This document shows, piece by piece, positions 8,478 to 15,114 of a stretch of DNA of 20,270 nucleotides. Below the pieces are notes generated by a model that did not search any database, was not told the DNA's origin, and was given only the letters and a program-made list of their open reading frames with translations. This DNA is from Actinomyces sp. HMSC035G02 (GTDB lineage: Bacteria > Actinomycetota > Actinomycetes > Actinomycetales > Actinomycetaceae), in assembly GCA_001838165.1 (NCBI GenBank), contig KV835886.1:66182-86451 (forward strand), given 5' to 3'. The position numbers and the translations under genes are program-made. Position 1 is the first letter of the stretch. The number at the start of each line of letters is the position of its first letter.

Positions 8478-10094
8478 ATGAAGACACGCTCCATTGCGGC
8501 CTGCGCCGTCGCAGTCCTCGCCGTCGTCGCGATCGTCCTGACCGTCGTCGGCTACTACGGAACCCAACGCAGGGGACCGGCCCCCTCGACGACGGCCTCG
8601 GCCACGTCCGCGCCGATCCCCGTGTCCGCGGGGTCCGTGCAGGCCTACTACGATCAGGCGATCGAGTGGGGCGCGTGCGCAGATGGTACCTTCGACACCT
8701 TCCAGGGCGTGAACTCCTCGGACGCCAGTGAGTACCAGTGCGCCTTCCTGAAGGCGCCGCTGGACTGGGGCAGCCCTGACGGAGACCAGATCACGCTGGC
8801 GCTCGCTATCCACCGCTCCGGAGTGAAGGATGCTCCCGCGCTGTTCGTCAACCCGGGCGGCCCCGGCGGCGCCGTCATCTCCTCCCTGCCCTACTACGCG
8901 ACGCAGGGAATCGGCGAGGCCGTGGTCAACGCCTACGACATCGTGGCCCTCGACCCGCGTGGCGTCGGCGACTCAACCCCCGTGTTCTGCACGACCGACG
9001 CCGAGCGCGACGAGCGTAACGCCGGCGAAGACGAGGACGTCGACACCGGCGACGAGTCCCCGCAGTCCGCGGTCGCCGCGGCGCACGAGGATGCCCTGAA
9101 GGTTGCCGCGGGGTGCCGCGAGCACTCTGGCAGCCTGTATGAGCACATCGACACCGTGAGCGCCGCCCGCGACTTCGACATGGTGCGTGCGGTCCTCGGC
9201 CAGGAGAAACTCAACCTCCTCGGATACTCCTACGGCACCTTCCTCGGCGCCACCTACGCGGGCCTCTTCCCCGAGCGCGTCGGCCGCTTCGTCCTCGACG
9301 GAGCCCTCGACCCCACGCTCAGCGTCAACGAGGTCTCCGCCCTCCAGATGCGAGGCCTCGACGCCTCGCTCCAGCACTGGATCTCCGACTGCGCCACTCA
9401 GTCCAGTTGTCCGATGGGACGTAACCTCCAGGAGGGCATCGAGACCGTGCGTTCCTTCCTCGACGCCCTCGAGGAAAGCCCGATGCGCACGAACGACCCG
9501 AATCGTCCGCTCACCGAAAACCTGGCCGTCACCGCGCTGACCGGCGCCATGTACAACACGCAGTGGTGGCCCCAGCTGACCCAGGCCTTCGGGATGGCCT
9601 GGCAGAAGAACGATGGCAGCGGCCTGCTCGCCATCGCGGACACGCTGAACTCGCGCAACCCCGACGGCACCTACCAGGACAATTCCTTTGACGCGATCAA
9701 CGCGATCAACAACCTCGACTACTCGCCCGAAGGCACCATCGAGCAGTGGGCCGCCCAGGTGGAGACGCTCAAGAACGAGCTGCCGATCCTCGGCAAGTAC
9801 GTGGGCTACCCGTCGGCCGGCCTCGAAGCGTGGCCCACGAAGCACGCGCCCCGCTCGCGCATCACCGCGCAGGGAGCCGATCCCATCGTCGTCATCGGCA
9901 CGACCAACGACCCGGCGACCCCCTACTCGATGGCTCAGGGGCTGTCGGGCCAGCTCGCCAGCGGCGTCCTCGTCACCGTCGAAGGCTGGAACCACACCGC
10001 CTACCGCCGCGGCGCTAACCAGTGCGTCACGCGGGCCGTCGAAGATTACTTCGTGAAGGGAACCGTGCCCACCGACGGCCTCATGTGCCAGTAG
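8478..10094 (+). CDS. Secreted/membrane-anchored serine aminopeptidase (TAP-type alpha/beta hydrolase)
   Basis: Family members (Streptomyces tripeptidyl aminopeptidase, mycobacterial Hip1/CaeA type) remove short peptides from protein N-termini outside the cell. The 538-residue product starts with MKTRS and a hydrophobic helix at about residues 8-27, with no lipobox. It may be a signal peptide or an uncleaved anchor, followed by a Ser/Thr/Ala-rich linker. The alpha/beta-hydrolase core shows the NPGGPGG oxyanion loop, an LDPRGVG segment and the nucleophile elbow G-Y-S251-Y-G. The C-terminal TAP-like domain supplies Asp478 (TNDPATP) and His506 (GWNHTAY), completing a Ser-Asp-His triad. Paired cysteines near the C-terminus are typical. 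It follows holB by 36 bases but seems to have its own promoter. Peptide substrate specificity cannot be read from sequence. A weak GACTC/GAGTC hairpin (10101-10128) follows the stop. Confidence 0.9.
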   Translation: MKTRSIAACAVAVLAVVAIVLTVVGYYGTQRRGPAPSTTASATSAPIPVSAGSVQAYYDQAIEWGACADGTFDTFQGVNSSDASEYQCAFLKAPLDWGSPDGDQITLALAIHRSGVKDAPALFVNPGGPGGAVISSLPYYATQGIGEAVVNAYDIVALDPRGVGDSTPVFCTTDAERDERNAGEDEDVDTGDESPQSAVAAAHEDALKVAAGCREHSGSLYEHIDTVSAARDFDMVRAVLGQEKLNLLGYSYGTFLGATYAGLFPERVGRFVLDGALDPTLSVNEVSALQMRGLDASLQHWISDCATQSSCPMGRNLQEGIETVRSFLDALEESPMRTNDPNRPLTENLAVTALTGAMYNTQWWPQLTQAFGMAWQKNDGSGLLAIADTLNSRNPDGTYQDNSFDAINAINNLDYSPEGTIEQWAAQVETLKNELPILGKYVGYPSAGLEAWPTKHAPRSRITAQGADPIVVIGTTNDPATPYSMAQGLSGQLASGVLVTVEGWNHTAYRRGANQCVTRAVEDYFVKGTVPTDGLMCQ

Positions 10095-10133
10095 GGACGT
10101 GACTCACGACATCCCCGTGGTGGGAGTCTTGGT

Positions 10134-10163
10134 TTGCGCTCGGCGCGATTCGTCCAGTAGAGT
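10134..10163 (+). promoter_or_regulatory. Candidate promoter of tRNA-Thr
   Basis: TTGCGC (10134-10139) and TAGAGT (10158-10163) are separated by 18 bases and end 46 bases before the mature tRNA. The arrangement suits a sigma-70-like promoter with a short 5' leader to be trimmed. It is inferred from position and pattern only. Confidence 0.45.
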
Positions 10164-10209
10164 TGTGCCGTTGCCTGCACGCCCCGGAAACGGTGGAACG
10201 GCGGGCGCG

Positions 10210-10282
10210 GCCGCCTTAGCTCAGTCGGCAGAGCGATTCACTCGTAATGAATAGGTCGTGGGTTCGATTCCCACAGGCGGCT
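10210..10282 (+). tRNA. tRNA-Thr (anticodon CGT)
   Basis: The 73 bases fold as a complete cloverleaf. The acceptor stem pairs GCCGCCT with AGGCGGC and leaves discriminator T at 10282. The D arm is GCTC/GAGC. The anticodon stem is ATTCA/TGAAT with loop CTCGTAA, giving anticodon CGT. The T arm is GTGGG-TTCGATT-CCCAC. CGT reads ACG threonine codons. The CCA end is not encoded. A terminator follows directly. Confidence 0.97.
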
Positions 10283-10287
10283 CAGAT

Positions 10288-10317
10288 ACGCCCACCCGGT
10301 TTCGGGTGGGCGTTTTT
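10288..10317 (+). terminator. Rho-independent terminator after tRNA-Thr
   Basis: A 9-10 bp stem (10289-10298 with 10303-10312) closes a short GTTT loop and is followed by TTTTT at 10313-10317. It lies 6 bases past the tRNA 3' end. Classic intrinsic terminator. Confidence 0.93.
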
Positions 10318-10400
10318 GTATGTGTGTGCGGTGTCGCGGTGCTGCTTGTGGCTTGTTGCCCCACGGGTGTTCTGGGCGCCGCGTGGCTTGCCTTGCTGGG

Positions 10401-10705
10401 CCTGGCCGCTGTGTGTGCCGGTGGGCGGCGGCCCGCCCGCGAGATCGCCACACGCGAGCCTGCGGCTCGGAGTGGTCGATCTCGAGGCCCGCCCTGGCCC
10501 CGCCACCGCCCACCGGCACCGCGGCCTGGCCTTCCGGCGCCCTACACACCGGCGGCGCTGGGTCGCTGACGTGTGGCTCTGCGCGTCGACTCGTTGTCCG
10601 GCCGGGCCCTGCCACCGCCCACCGGCACCGCGGCCAGGCCCCGCGTTTTGCAGCTCGCCCGTGCCCTCCGGTCCCTCCGGCGCCCACGGGCACCGCAGCC
10701 TGGCC
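10401..10705. repeat. Dispersed ~30-bp GC-rich repeat, four copies
   Basis: Copies lie at 10502-10531 and 10611-10640 (29 of 30 bases identical), 10681-10705 (diverged) and 10401-10431 (inverted and diverged). The shared core is CACCGGCACCGCGGCC. Spacing is irregular (about 109 and 70 bases between direct copies), so this is not a CRISPR array. The copies end in a small palindrome resembling GGCC(T/A)GGCC. Confidence 0.7.
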
Positions 10706-10857
10706 ATCCGGCCCCTCCGCTGCTCTCCGCACGGGAAGCGATGGGGGTTTTGCAGCATTAGAAGCTGGCTGGCGGAGTATCTACGGCGTGTCGCAGCTCT
10801 AATGATGCAATTCCCCCCGTTTGGTGGCGGCGGAGCCGCGAGTTGAGGGGGTGTGGT

Positions 10858-10932
10858 CGCCAAAGTGCAGACCCATTGGGTGAAGAGAGTCCAAAAACGA
10901 CTGGTTTTGCTGAATGGGTCTGCGATTTGGCG
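10858..10932. repeat. 20-bp imperfect inverted repeat with 35-base loop
   Basis: Arms at 10858-10877 and 10913-10932 match in 18 of 20 positions: 11 perfect inner bases, 2 mismatches, 7 perfect outer bases. The loop contains a smaller CAAAA/TTTTG hairpin. No T tract follows, so it is not an obvious terminator. It could be an operator-like site, a structured RNA, or the ends of a tiny degenerate mobile element. Confidence 0.7.
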
Positions 10933-11031
10933 GAATCGATCGCTGTCGCGGTGTGTTGGTCGCACGTCACCCCCGAACATGCGCCTCACTCTCTTGTTGT
11001 GCACAGCCCAGCATGTAGAGGCATCAATCGC

Positions 11032-11060
11032 TTGACATCTTGTGAATCATGCTATACGAC
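11032..11060 (+). promoter_or_regulatory. Candidate promoter of the SdpI-family gene
   Basis: A perfect TTGACA (11032-11037) is followed after 17 bases by TACGAC (11055-11060); a TATACG alternative lies 2 bases earlier. The gene's start codon is 42 bases further on. The -35 is the best consensus match in the window. Confidence 0.6.
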
Positions 11061-11102
11061 GGTTCTATCTAGCAATGAAGCTAAGTCTGGAAGGGGTTGA
11101 TC

Positions 11103-11507
11103 ATGATGGATGGACTCATCTCATTTGGTCTAGGACTCTTAACGTTTGTTGCCGCTTTCTGCTTGGCTGGTCTAGCGCGAGCGATGCGAAATGACAAGTT
11201 GCCACCGAATATGTGGGCAGGAATCAGGACGAAGGCAGCATCAGAGTCGGAGTCGTCCTGGTATCAGGTTCAACGAGCAGGTTCAGTGCCACTCTTTTGC
11301 TTAGCCGTTGCTTATGCAGATTCAGGTTTACTCTTTATCCTTCAAGGAATCTACCATGAGACTATTTCTGCACTTATCCCGGTAGCTGTGTTTAGCGTGC
11401 ACAGTCTTGTTGGAATTATGTGGATATATAAGGCAGGCTATAACTCCGAGCCATCACAAAACCAAAGTGGAACCAGTGAGTTCTGCGAGAGAATTGAGGA
11501 AAACTGA
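11103..11507 (+). CDS. SdpI-family small membrane protein
   Basis: The 134-residue product starts at the ATG at 11103, placed 6 bases after GGAAGGGG; a TTG two codons upstream is less likely. Three hydrophobic segments are visible: about residues 3-25, 55-78 and 83-108. Between the first two lies LPPNMWAGIRTKAASESE...WYQVQRAG, which closely follows the SdpI-family signature (N-x-x-x-GIRT, then a W..VQRAG/AHRAA segment). The founding member, Bacillus SdpI, is an immunity protein and signal receptor against the SdpC toxin, but most family members have unknown roles. No toxin-like gene or ArsR-type regulator is beside it here. The gene is clearly AT-richer than its neighbours, with codons such as TTA, ATA and AGA, which suggests horizontal acquisition. 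The function as immunity factor is inference. Confidence 0.8.
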   Translation: MMDGLISFGLGLLTFVAAFCLAGLARAMRNDKLPPNMWAGIRTKAASESESSWYQVQRAGSVPLFCLAVAYADSGLLFILQGIYHETISALIPVAVFSVHSLVGIMWIYKAGYNSEPSQNQSGTSEFCERIEEN

Positions 11508-11514
11508 GCAGCTA

Positions 11515-11566
11515 AACCCGCCTAGTGGAAGCTGGGCGCGGCTGCCCATGCTTCGCCAGGTGGGTT
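11515..11566 (+). ncRNA. Long stem-loop just after the SdpI-family gene
   Basis: Eight bases past the stop codon the sequence folds into a near-continuous hairpin. The outer stem is 11515-11523 with 11558-11566 (9 pairs, one G-U). After a small internal loop come GAAGC/GCTTC, a one-base bulge, TGGGC/GCCCA and a GCGGCT loop. No T tract follows. It may be a terminator without a U tail, a 3' stabiliser, or part of a small RNA. Conservation is untested. Confidence 0.45.
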
Positions 11567-11694
11567 AACGTGCGCGTGAGAGGGGTTTGAAGCTCCGGTT
11601 GTATATCGGCGCGTTGCGCCGTCGTGCTCCTGCAGGTGCCAGGGCCCAAATGCCGGCCCCCAATCGCATGAGGCAACCGTGCCCTCGGGCAAGA

Positions 11695-11711
11695 TTGGTT
11701 AGGCGAACCTG
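11695..11711. promoter_or_regulatory. Candidate DtxR/IdeR-type iron box upstream of dps
   Basis: TTGGTTAGGCGAACCTG agrees with the DtxR/IdeR consensus as I recall it in about 14 of 17 positions and contains the GGTT...AACC dyad. Dps-type and other iron-storage genes are common targets of these regulators in actinobacteria. It lies about 205 bases before the dps start and about 80 bases before the -35 I propose, farther than usual, so the link is tentative. Confidence 0.4.
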
Positions 11712-11793
11712 GGTCGAAAAATGAAAGCGTCAATGATGTTAAAACGCTGAAATCCTAGGAATATTCCCCGACAGCAACGAGATAGTGAAACAT

Positions 11794-11821
11794 TTGACTA
11801 AATGGCTGTTAGCACTAGAAA
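11794..11821 (+). promoter_or_regulatory. Candidate dps promoter
   Basis: TTGACT (11794-11799), a 16-base spacer and TAGAAA (11816-11821). This would give a 5' leader of about 90 bases before the dps ATG. The local sequence is AT-rich compared with the flanks. Confidence 0.45.
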
Positions 11822-11915
11822 TCCCGGGACTAAGGGACCAAGATAGATGTGTCTGAAGGGCATGGCCCCACAAGGGTGAGCCCCGTACCGAATACACATG
11901 CATAGGAGAAACAAC

Positions 11916-12386
11916 ATGACCGTTGAGTCCACCGGCTTCAAGGCTTCCGACGTTCTCGCAGGCAACCTGCAGAAGGTCCTCACCGACGTGACCGCTCTGT
12001 CCCTCGTGGGCAAGCAGCTGCACTGGAACATCACCGGCGAGGGCTTCCGCTCGCTGCACCTCTACCTCGACGCGGTCGTGGACATCGCCCGCGAGGCCTC
12101 CGACGAGATCGCCGAGCGCATGCGCGCCCTCCAGGTCGTCCCCAACGGCCTGCCCGAGGTCGTCGCCCAGCGCAACACCCTGCCGACCGTCCCCGAGACG
12201 ATCATCAAGACCACTGACGCCGAGGAGCTCGCCGTCGCCGCCATCAACGCGACCGTTGGTACCATGCGCGACGTGCACGAGAAGGTCGACGCCGAGGACT
12301 CCGCCTCCGCCGACATCCTCAACGACTACATCCGTCGCTTCGAGCAGCAGGCGTGGTTCATCCGTTCGCAGAACGGCCAGGCCTGA
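11916..12386 (+). CDS. dps: Dps-family ferritin-like DNA-protection protein
   Basis: Dps dodecamers oxidise and store iron using hydrogen peroxide and often coat DNA under stress. The start at 11916 is set by AGGAG seven bases upstream; an in-frame ATG at 11898 would precede that site. The product is 156 residues, usual for the family. The ferroxidase ligands, shared between subunits, are all in place with family spacing: His36 in KQLHW, His48, Asp52, then Asp63 and Glu67 in SDEIAER. The N-terminal tail is short with one Lys, so DNA binding through a basic tail is not obvious. It appears to be a single-gene transcript with its own promoter and a strong terminator. A possible iron box lies upstream. 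Confidence 0.95.
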   Translation: MTVESTGFKASDVLAGNLQKVLTDVTALSLVGKQLHWNITGEGFRSLHLYLDAVVDIAREASDEIAERMRALQVVPNGLPEVVAQRNTLPTVPETIIKTTDAEELAVAAINATVGTMRDVHEKVDAEDSASADILNDYIRRFEQQAWFIRSQNGQA

Positions 12387-12442
12387 GCCGCACACCTCCG
12401 CCGGGAGGAAGTGAGCCAAGCAGGCTCGCTTGAATAACGTCG

Positions 12443-12480
12443 GGGTGCCCCGCCTGTCACAGGCGGGGCACCCTTGTATG
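12443..12480 (+). terminator. Terminator after dps
   Basis: Perfect 13-bp stem (12443-12455 with 12461-12473) with loop GTCAC, followed by TTGTATGT. It lies 56 bases past the dps stop codon. Strong hairpin with a weak T tail. Confidence 0.85.
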
Positions 12481-12545
12481 TACGAGCAGTGCGAACGCGC
12501 CCCGGGAGGTGACACCGCGTCAGCGACACGGGGGAGCGTGAACAT

Positions 12546-12551
12546 TAGGCT
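12546..12551 (+). promoter_or_regulatory. Candidate leaderless -10 box for hemH
   Basis: TAGGCT ends 6 bases before the GTG at 12558. No ribosome binding site lies between, so translation probably starts at the mRNA 5' end. Confidence 0.45.
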
Positions 12552-12557
12552 GGTGGC

Positions 12558-13601
12558 GTGAGGAATTCCCAGGACGCAGCAGCCACCACGTCGACGTCGA
12601 ACCGCGCGCAGCAGGGTGAGGCGCAGCCTACCCTGGTCCTCGTCAACCTGGGGACGCCGACCGCCCCTGAGCCCGGCCCGGTGCGCGCCTTCCTGCGCGA
12701 GTTCCTCTCCGATCGCCGCGTCATCGAGATGAGCCCGCTCCTGTGGAAGCCCATTCTGGAGGGCATCATCCTGCGAGTCCGGCCGCGCGAGGTCGCCGGT
12801 AAGTACCGCAGCATCTGGATGGATGAGGGCTCGCCGCTCATGCACTACACCCGCGAGCAGGCCCGCCTCCTTGGCGAGCGCCTGCCGGGCGTACGCGTCG
12901 AGGTCGCGATGCGCTACGGGCAGCCCTCGATTGGCTCGGTCCTGGACCGCCTGCACGCCGATGGTGTGCGCCGCGTGGCGATCCTGCCCGCCTACCCGCA
13001 GTACGCGGCCTCGACGGTGACGACGATCAACGACGCGGTCGCCCAGTGGATTAGCCGCAACCGCGACGGCTTCGAGCTGCGCCTGCACCGTTCCTTCCCC
13101 GCGGCCCCCGCGTACATTGAGGCGCTCGCGACCGCCCTCGAGCGCCATTGGGAGCGCGTAGGACGCCCGAACTTCCTGACGGGGGACCGCGTCGTCGTGT
13201 CCTTCCATTCGATCCCGGTCGCCATGGACGAGGCCGGGGACCCCTACCGCGCCGAGTGCCGTCACACGGTCGCCGCCCTCGAGTCGCGCCTGGGTCTGGC
13301 GATGGGGTCCCTGACGGCAACCTTCCAGTCCGTGTTCGGGCGCGCCGAGTGGCTGGGTCCTCAGACGATCGAGGAGATGGCCGAGCTGGGTGCCGCGAAG
13401 TGCCCGCGCGTGGACGTCATCTGCCCGGGCTTCATGGCGGATTGCCTGGAGACGCTCGAGGAGATCGACCAGCTCAACCGCGAGACCTTCGTCGAGGCTG
13501 GGGGAGGGGACTTCCACTACGTGCCGTGGGGTAATGACTCCGAGGGCGCGGTCGCGTCCCTGGAGGAGCAGGCGCGCATCGCGCTGGCCGGCTGGGTGTA
13601 G
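12558..13601 (+). CDS. hemH: Ferrochelatase (HemH/CpfC family)
   Basis: It inserts ferrous iron into a porphyrin: protoporphyrin IX, or coproporphyrin III in most Gram-positives. The 347-residue product starts at GTG 12558, supported by the leaderless -10 box; the first roughly 24 residues are a non-conserved tail. Motifs in order are LVLVNLGTP, LREFLSDRRVIE, the GSPL segment, LPAYPQYAASTV, SFHSIP with catalytic His217, and GFMADCLETLEE with Glu298. The His-Glu spacing of 81 residues is that of the family. Segments such as FLSDRRVIE and CPGFMADCLETLEEID look closer to enterobacterial HemH than to typical actinobacterial CpfC. No other haem gene is in the window. Whether the in vivo substrate is proto- or coproporphyrin cannot be told. 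Confidence 0.93.
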   Translation: MRNSQDAAATTSTSNRAQQGEAQPTLVLVNLGTPTAPEPGPVRAFLREFLSDRRVIEMSPLLWKPILEGIILRVRPREVAGKYRSIWMDEGSPLMHYTREQARLLGERLPGVRVEVAMRYGQPSIGSVLDRLHADGVRRVAILPAYPQYAASTVTTINDAVAQWISRNRDGFELRLHRSFPAAPAYIEALATALERHWERVGRPNFLTGDRVVVSFHSIPVAMDEAGDPYRAECRHTVAALESRLGLAMGSLTATFQSVFGRAEWLGPQTIEEMAELGAAKCPRVDVICPGFMADCLETLEEIDQLNRETFVEAGGGDFHYVPWGNDSEGAVASLEEQARIALAGWV

Positions 13602-13662
13602 GCGCGCGCTGTCACAATTGACCGGCGGACGAACCCCTCCGGCGGACGCGACCCCGGCCTCG

Positions 13663-13668
13663 TAGCGT
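13663..13668 (+). promoter_or_regulatory. Candidate leaderless -10 box for the metB-like gene
   Basis: TAGCGT ends 6 bases before the ATG at 13675. The GGAGG in between is only one base from the ATG, too close to work well as a ribosome binding site. A leaderless start is therefore the simpler reading. Confidence 0.4.
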
Positions 13669-13674
13669 GGAGGC

Positions 13675-14877
13675 ATGAGCACGCCTGACTGTACGACCTT
13701 CTCCACGCTGGCCATCCACGCCGGGTTTGACCCCGACCCCATCACTGGTGATGTGGTGCCTCCGATTCACGTTGCATCGACGTTCGTGCAGGATCGGCCG
13801 GGCGAGCTGCGAGAAGGCTACGAGTACGGGCGCTGCGGCAACCCGACGACCAACGCGTTCGCGGGCGCGCTCGCGGCCCTGGAGGGGGCGACGCACGGCT
13901 TTGCGTTCCCGTCGGGCATGAGCGCCGAGGACACGGTGATCCGCCTGCTGGCGCGCCCCGGCGACCACGTCGTGCATTCGACTGACGTGTACGGCGGCAC
14001 CCACAAGCTCCTCAGCGTCATCAAGCCCGCCGAGGGCATTACTTCCGAGGCCGTGGACCTCACCGACCTGGCCGAGGCCGAGCGGGTGATCCGCGGGTCG
14101 CGTCCCCAGATCGTGTGGGTGGAAACGCCCTCGAACCCGTTCCTGCTGGTCACGGATATTGCCGCGATTGCGGCCCTCACGCACGAGGTGGGCGGCCTGC
14201 TGATCGTGGACAACACCTTTGCGACGCCGGTTTTGCAGCGCCCTCTCGAGCTGGGTGCGGACGTCGTCGTGCATTCGACGACCAAGTACGTGGGCGGCCA
14301 CTCCGACGTGGTCGGCGGCGCGTTCATCCTGCGCGATGGCCTGGAGCTGCCCGCGCACGTCGAGCCCTTCTTCGGTGAGCGTGACGCGGCCACCGAGGCC
14401 GTCAAGCTGCAGATGGCCCTCGGGCACGTGCCCTCTCCGCGCGACACGTACCTGGCGCATCGCGGCCTCAAGACGCTGGCGCTGCGCGTGGAACGCCACT
14501 GCGCCAACGCGCAGAAGGTCGCCGAGTTCCTGGCCACCCACCCGAAGGTCACGGCCGTCCACTATCCGGGGCTGGCCTCGGACCCGGGCTACGAGCTGGC
14601 TCAGCGTCAGAACCCGGCCGGCGTGGGAGGCGTGCTTTCGTTCCAGGTTGCCACCGAGGAGGCGGCGATCGAACTGACGACGCGCACGCGTGTCTTCGCA
14701 CTGGCGGCATCTCTGGGTGCGCCGGAGTCACTCATCGAGCACCCGGCGATCATGACGCACTCGACGCGCGTGGGTGGCGTGGGCGGTGTGCCGGGCACGC
14801 TCCTGCGCCTCGCGGTTGGGCTCGAGGATGCGCAGGATCTGATCGAGGACCTGGATCAGGCGCTCGCGCAGATCTGA
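13675..14877 (+). CDS. metB: Trans-sulfuration PLP enzyme, probable cystathionine gamma-synthase
   Basis: Family members make or split cystathionine. The synthase joins an activated homoserine with cysteine on the way to methionine; the lyase works in the opposite pathway. The 400-residue product is full length. It shows the N-terminal TLAIHAG start, the YGRCGNPTTNAF segment that contacts the cofactor phosphate, FPSGMSA, the ETPSNP motif, DNTFATP, and the PLP lysine Lys204 in HSTTKYVGGHSDVVGG. The C-terminal SLGAPESLIEHPA and LRLAVGLED motifs are present. Synthase, lyase and homocysteine synthase differ subtly, so the symbol is a best guess. It has its own leaderless-type promoter 73 bases after hemH and faces the ClC gene convergently. 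Confidence 0.85.
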   Translation: MSTPDCTTFSTLAIHAGFDPDPITGDVVPPIHVASTFVQDRPGELREGYEYGRCGNPTTNAFAGALAALEGATHGFAFPSGMSAEDTVIRLLARPGDHVVHSTDVYGGTHKLLSVIKPAEGITSEAVDLTDLAEAERVIRGSRPQIVWVETPSNPFLLVTDIAAIAALTHEVGGLLIVDNTFATPVLQRPLELGADVVVHSTTKYVGGHSDVVGGAFILRDGLELPAHVEPFFGERDAATEAVKLQMALGHVPSPRDTYLAHRGLKTLALRVERHCANAQKVAEFLATHPKVTAVHYPGLASDPGYELAQRQNPAGVGGVLSFQVATEEAAIELTTRTRVFALAASLGAPESLIEHPAIMTHSTRVGGVGGVPGTLLRLAVGLEDAQDLIEDLDQALAQI

Positions 14878-15114
14878 CGTCTCTCGGATGCCTACACTTC
14901 CCGACAAATCTCGCACGTAATTTAACTGGGTCAGTTTTTGAGTGCGCCCAGAAACGTTGCAATCCCAATCATGTGGTTTCAAAAGTCGAAGTATCGGTGA
15001 CCGAATTACGTGCGACATTGAGGGGACGAGGCCGGGGTTCCCCGGGCGGTGACGCGCGGTGAGGGATGGGCCCGGCGGCTCAGCGGGCACTGCCACCCAT
15101 TGACGTGCGGCGGG
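14878..15114. other. Convergent intergenic region with inverted repeats
   Basis: There is no gene between the two converging stop codons. A perfect 12-bp inverted repeat at 14911-14922 and 15004-15015 encloses an AT-rich 81-base interior, which itself has a CTGGG/CCCAG pair. A compact CCGGGG-TT-CCCCGG palindrome at 15032-15045 could act as a terminator for the minus-strand ClC gene. No T-tailed terminator is seen for metB. Confidence 0.5.
14911..15015. repeat. 12-bp perfect inverted repeat bracketing ~105 bp
   Basis: TCGCACGTAATT at 14911-14922 returns as its exact reverse complement at 15004-15015. The interior is AT-richer than the flanks and has no reading frame of note. No target-site duplication is obvious. 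It resembles the ends of a very small MITE-like element, or a large cruciform or terminator. Its nature is unproven. Confidence 0.65.

Larger units (their letters stand above)
10318..11031. other. Gene-poor, repeat-rich intergenic region
   Basis: I see no convincing gene in about 700 bases. Several long open frames on both strands reach past 100 codons, but they translate into Arg/Pro/Ala-rich sequence that repeats itself because the DNA repeats. None has a plausible start context or recognisable domain. The left half (to about 10720) is extremely GC-rich and holds four copies of a ~30-bp repeat. The right half is less GC-rich and holds a 20-bp inverted repeat (10858-10932). The region may be a decayed gene or a landing site for mobile elements; this is inference. 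Confidence 0.5.
11508..11915. other. Intergenic region between SdpI-family gene and dps
   Basis: No protein gene is supported. It holds the stem-loop at 11515-11566, a CGGCGC/GCGCCG hairpin at 11607-11621, a DtxR-like palindrome at 11695-11711, an AGCGT/ACGCT pair at 11726-11748, and a probable dps promoter near 11794-11821. It lacks the signature motifs of tmRNA, RNase P RNA and SRP RNA that I looked for. Confidence 0.45.

Noticed and set aside
10401..10705. Possible CRISPR array
   Set aside because: There are only four copies, one inverted, with irregular spacing and divergence. No cas gene is in the window.
10238..11004. Overlapping open frames on both strands in the gene-poor region
   Set aside because: They overlap the tRNA gene or the GC-rich repeats and encode Pro/Arg/Ala-rich repeated sequence. 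No frame has a ribosome binding site or domain.
11515..11748. tmRNA, RNase P RNA or SRP RNA
   Set aside because: None of the conserved core motifs of these RNAs (such as the SRP GGAAGCAGC apex or the RNase P GAGGAAAGTC core) is present on either strand.
11739..13745. A 668-codon minus-strand frame spanning dps and hemH
   Set aside because: It is antisense to two clearly recognised genes and has no domain or start signal of its own.
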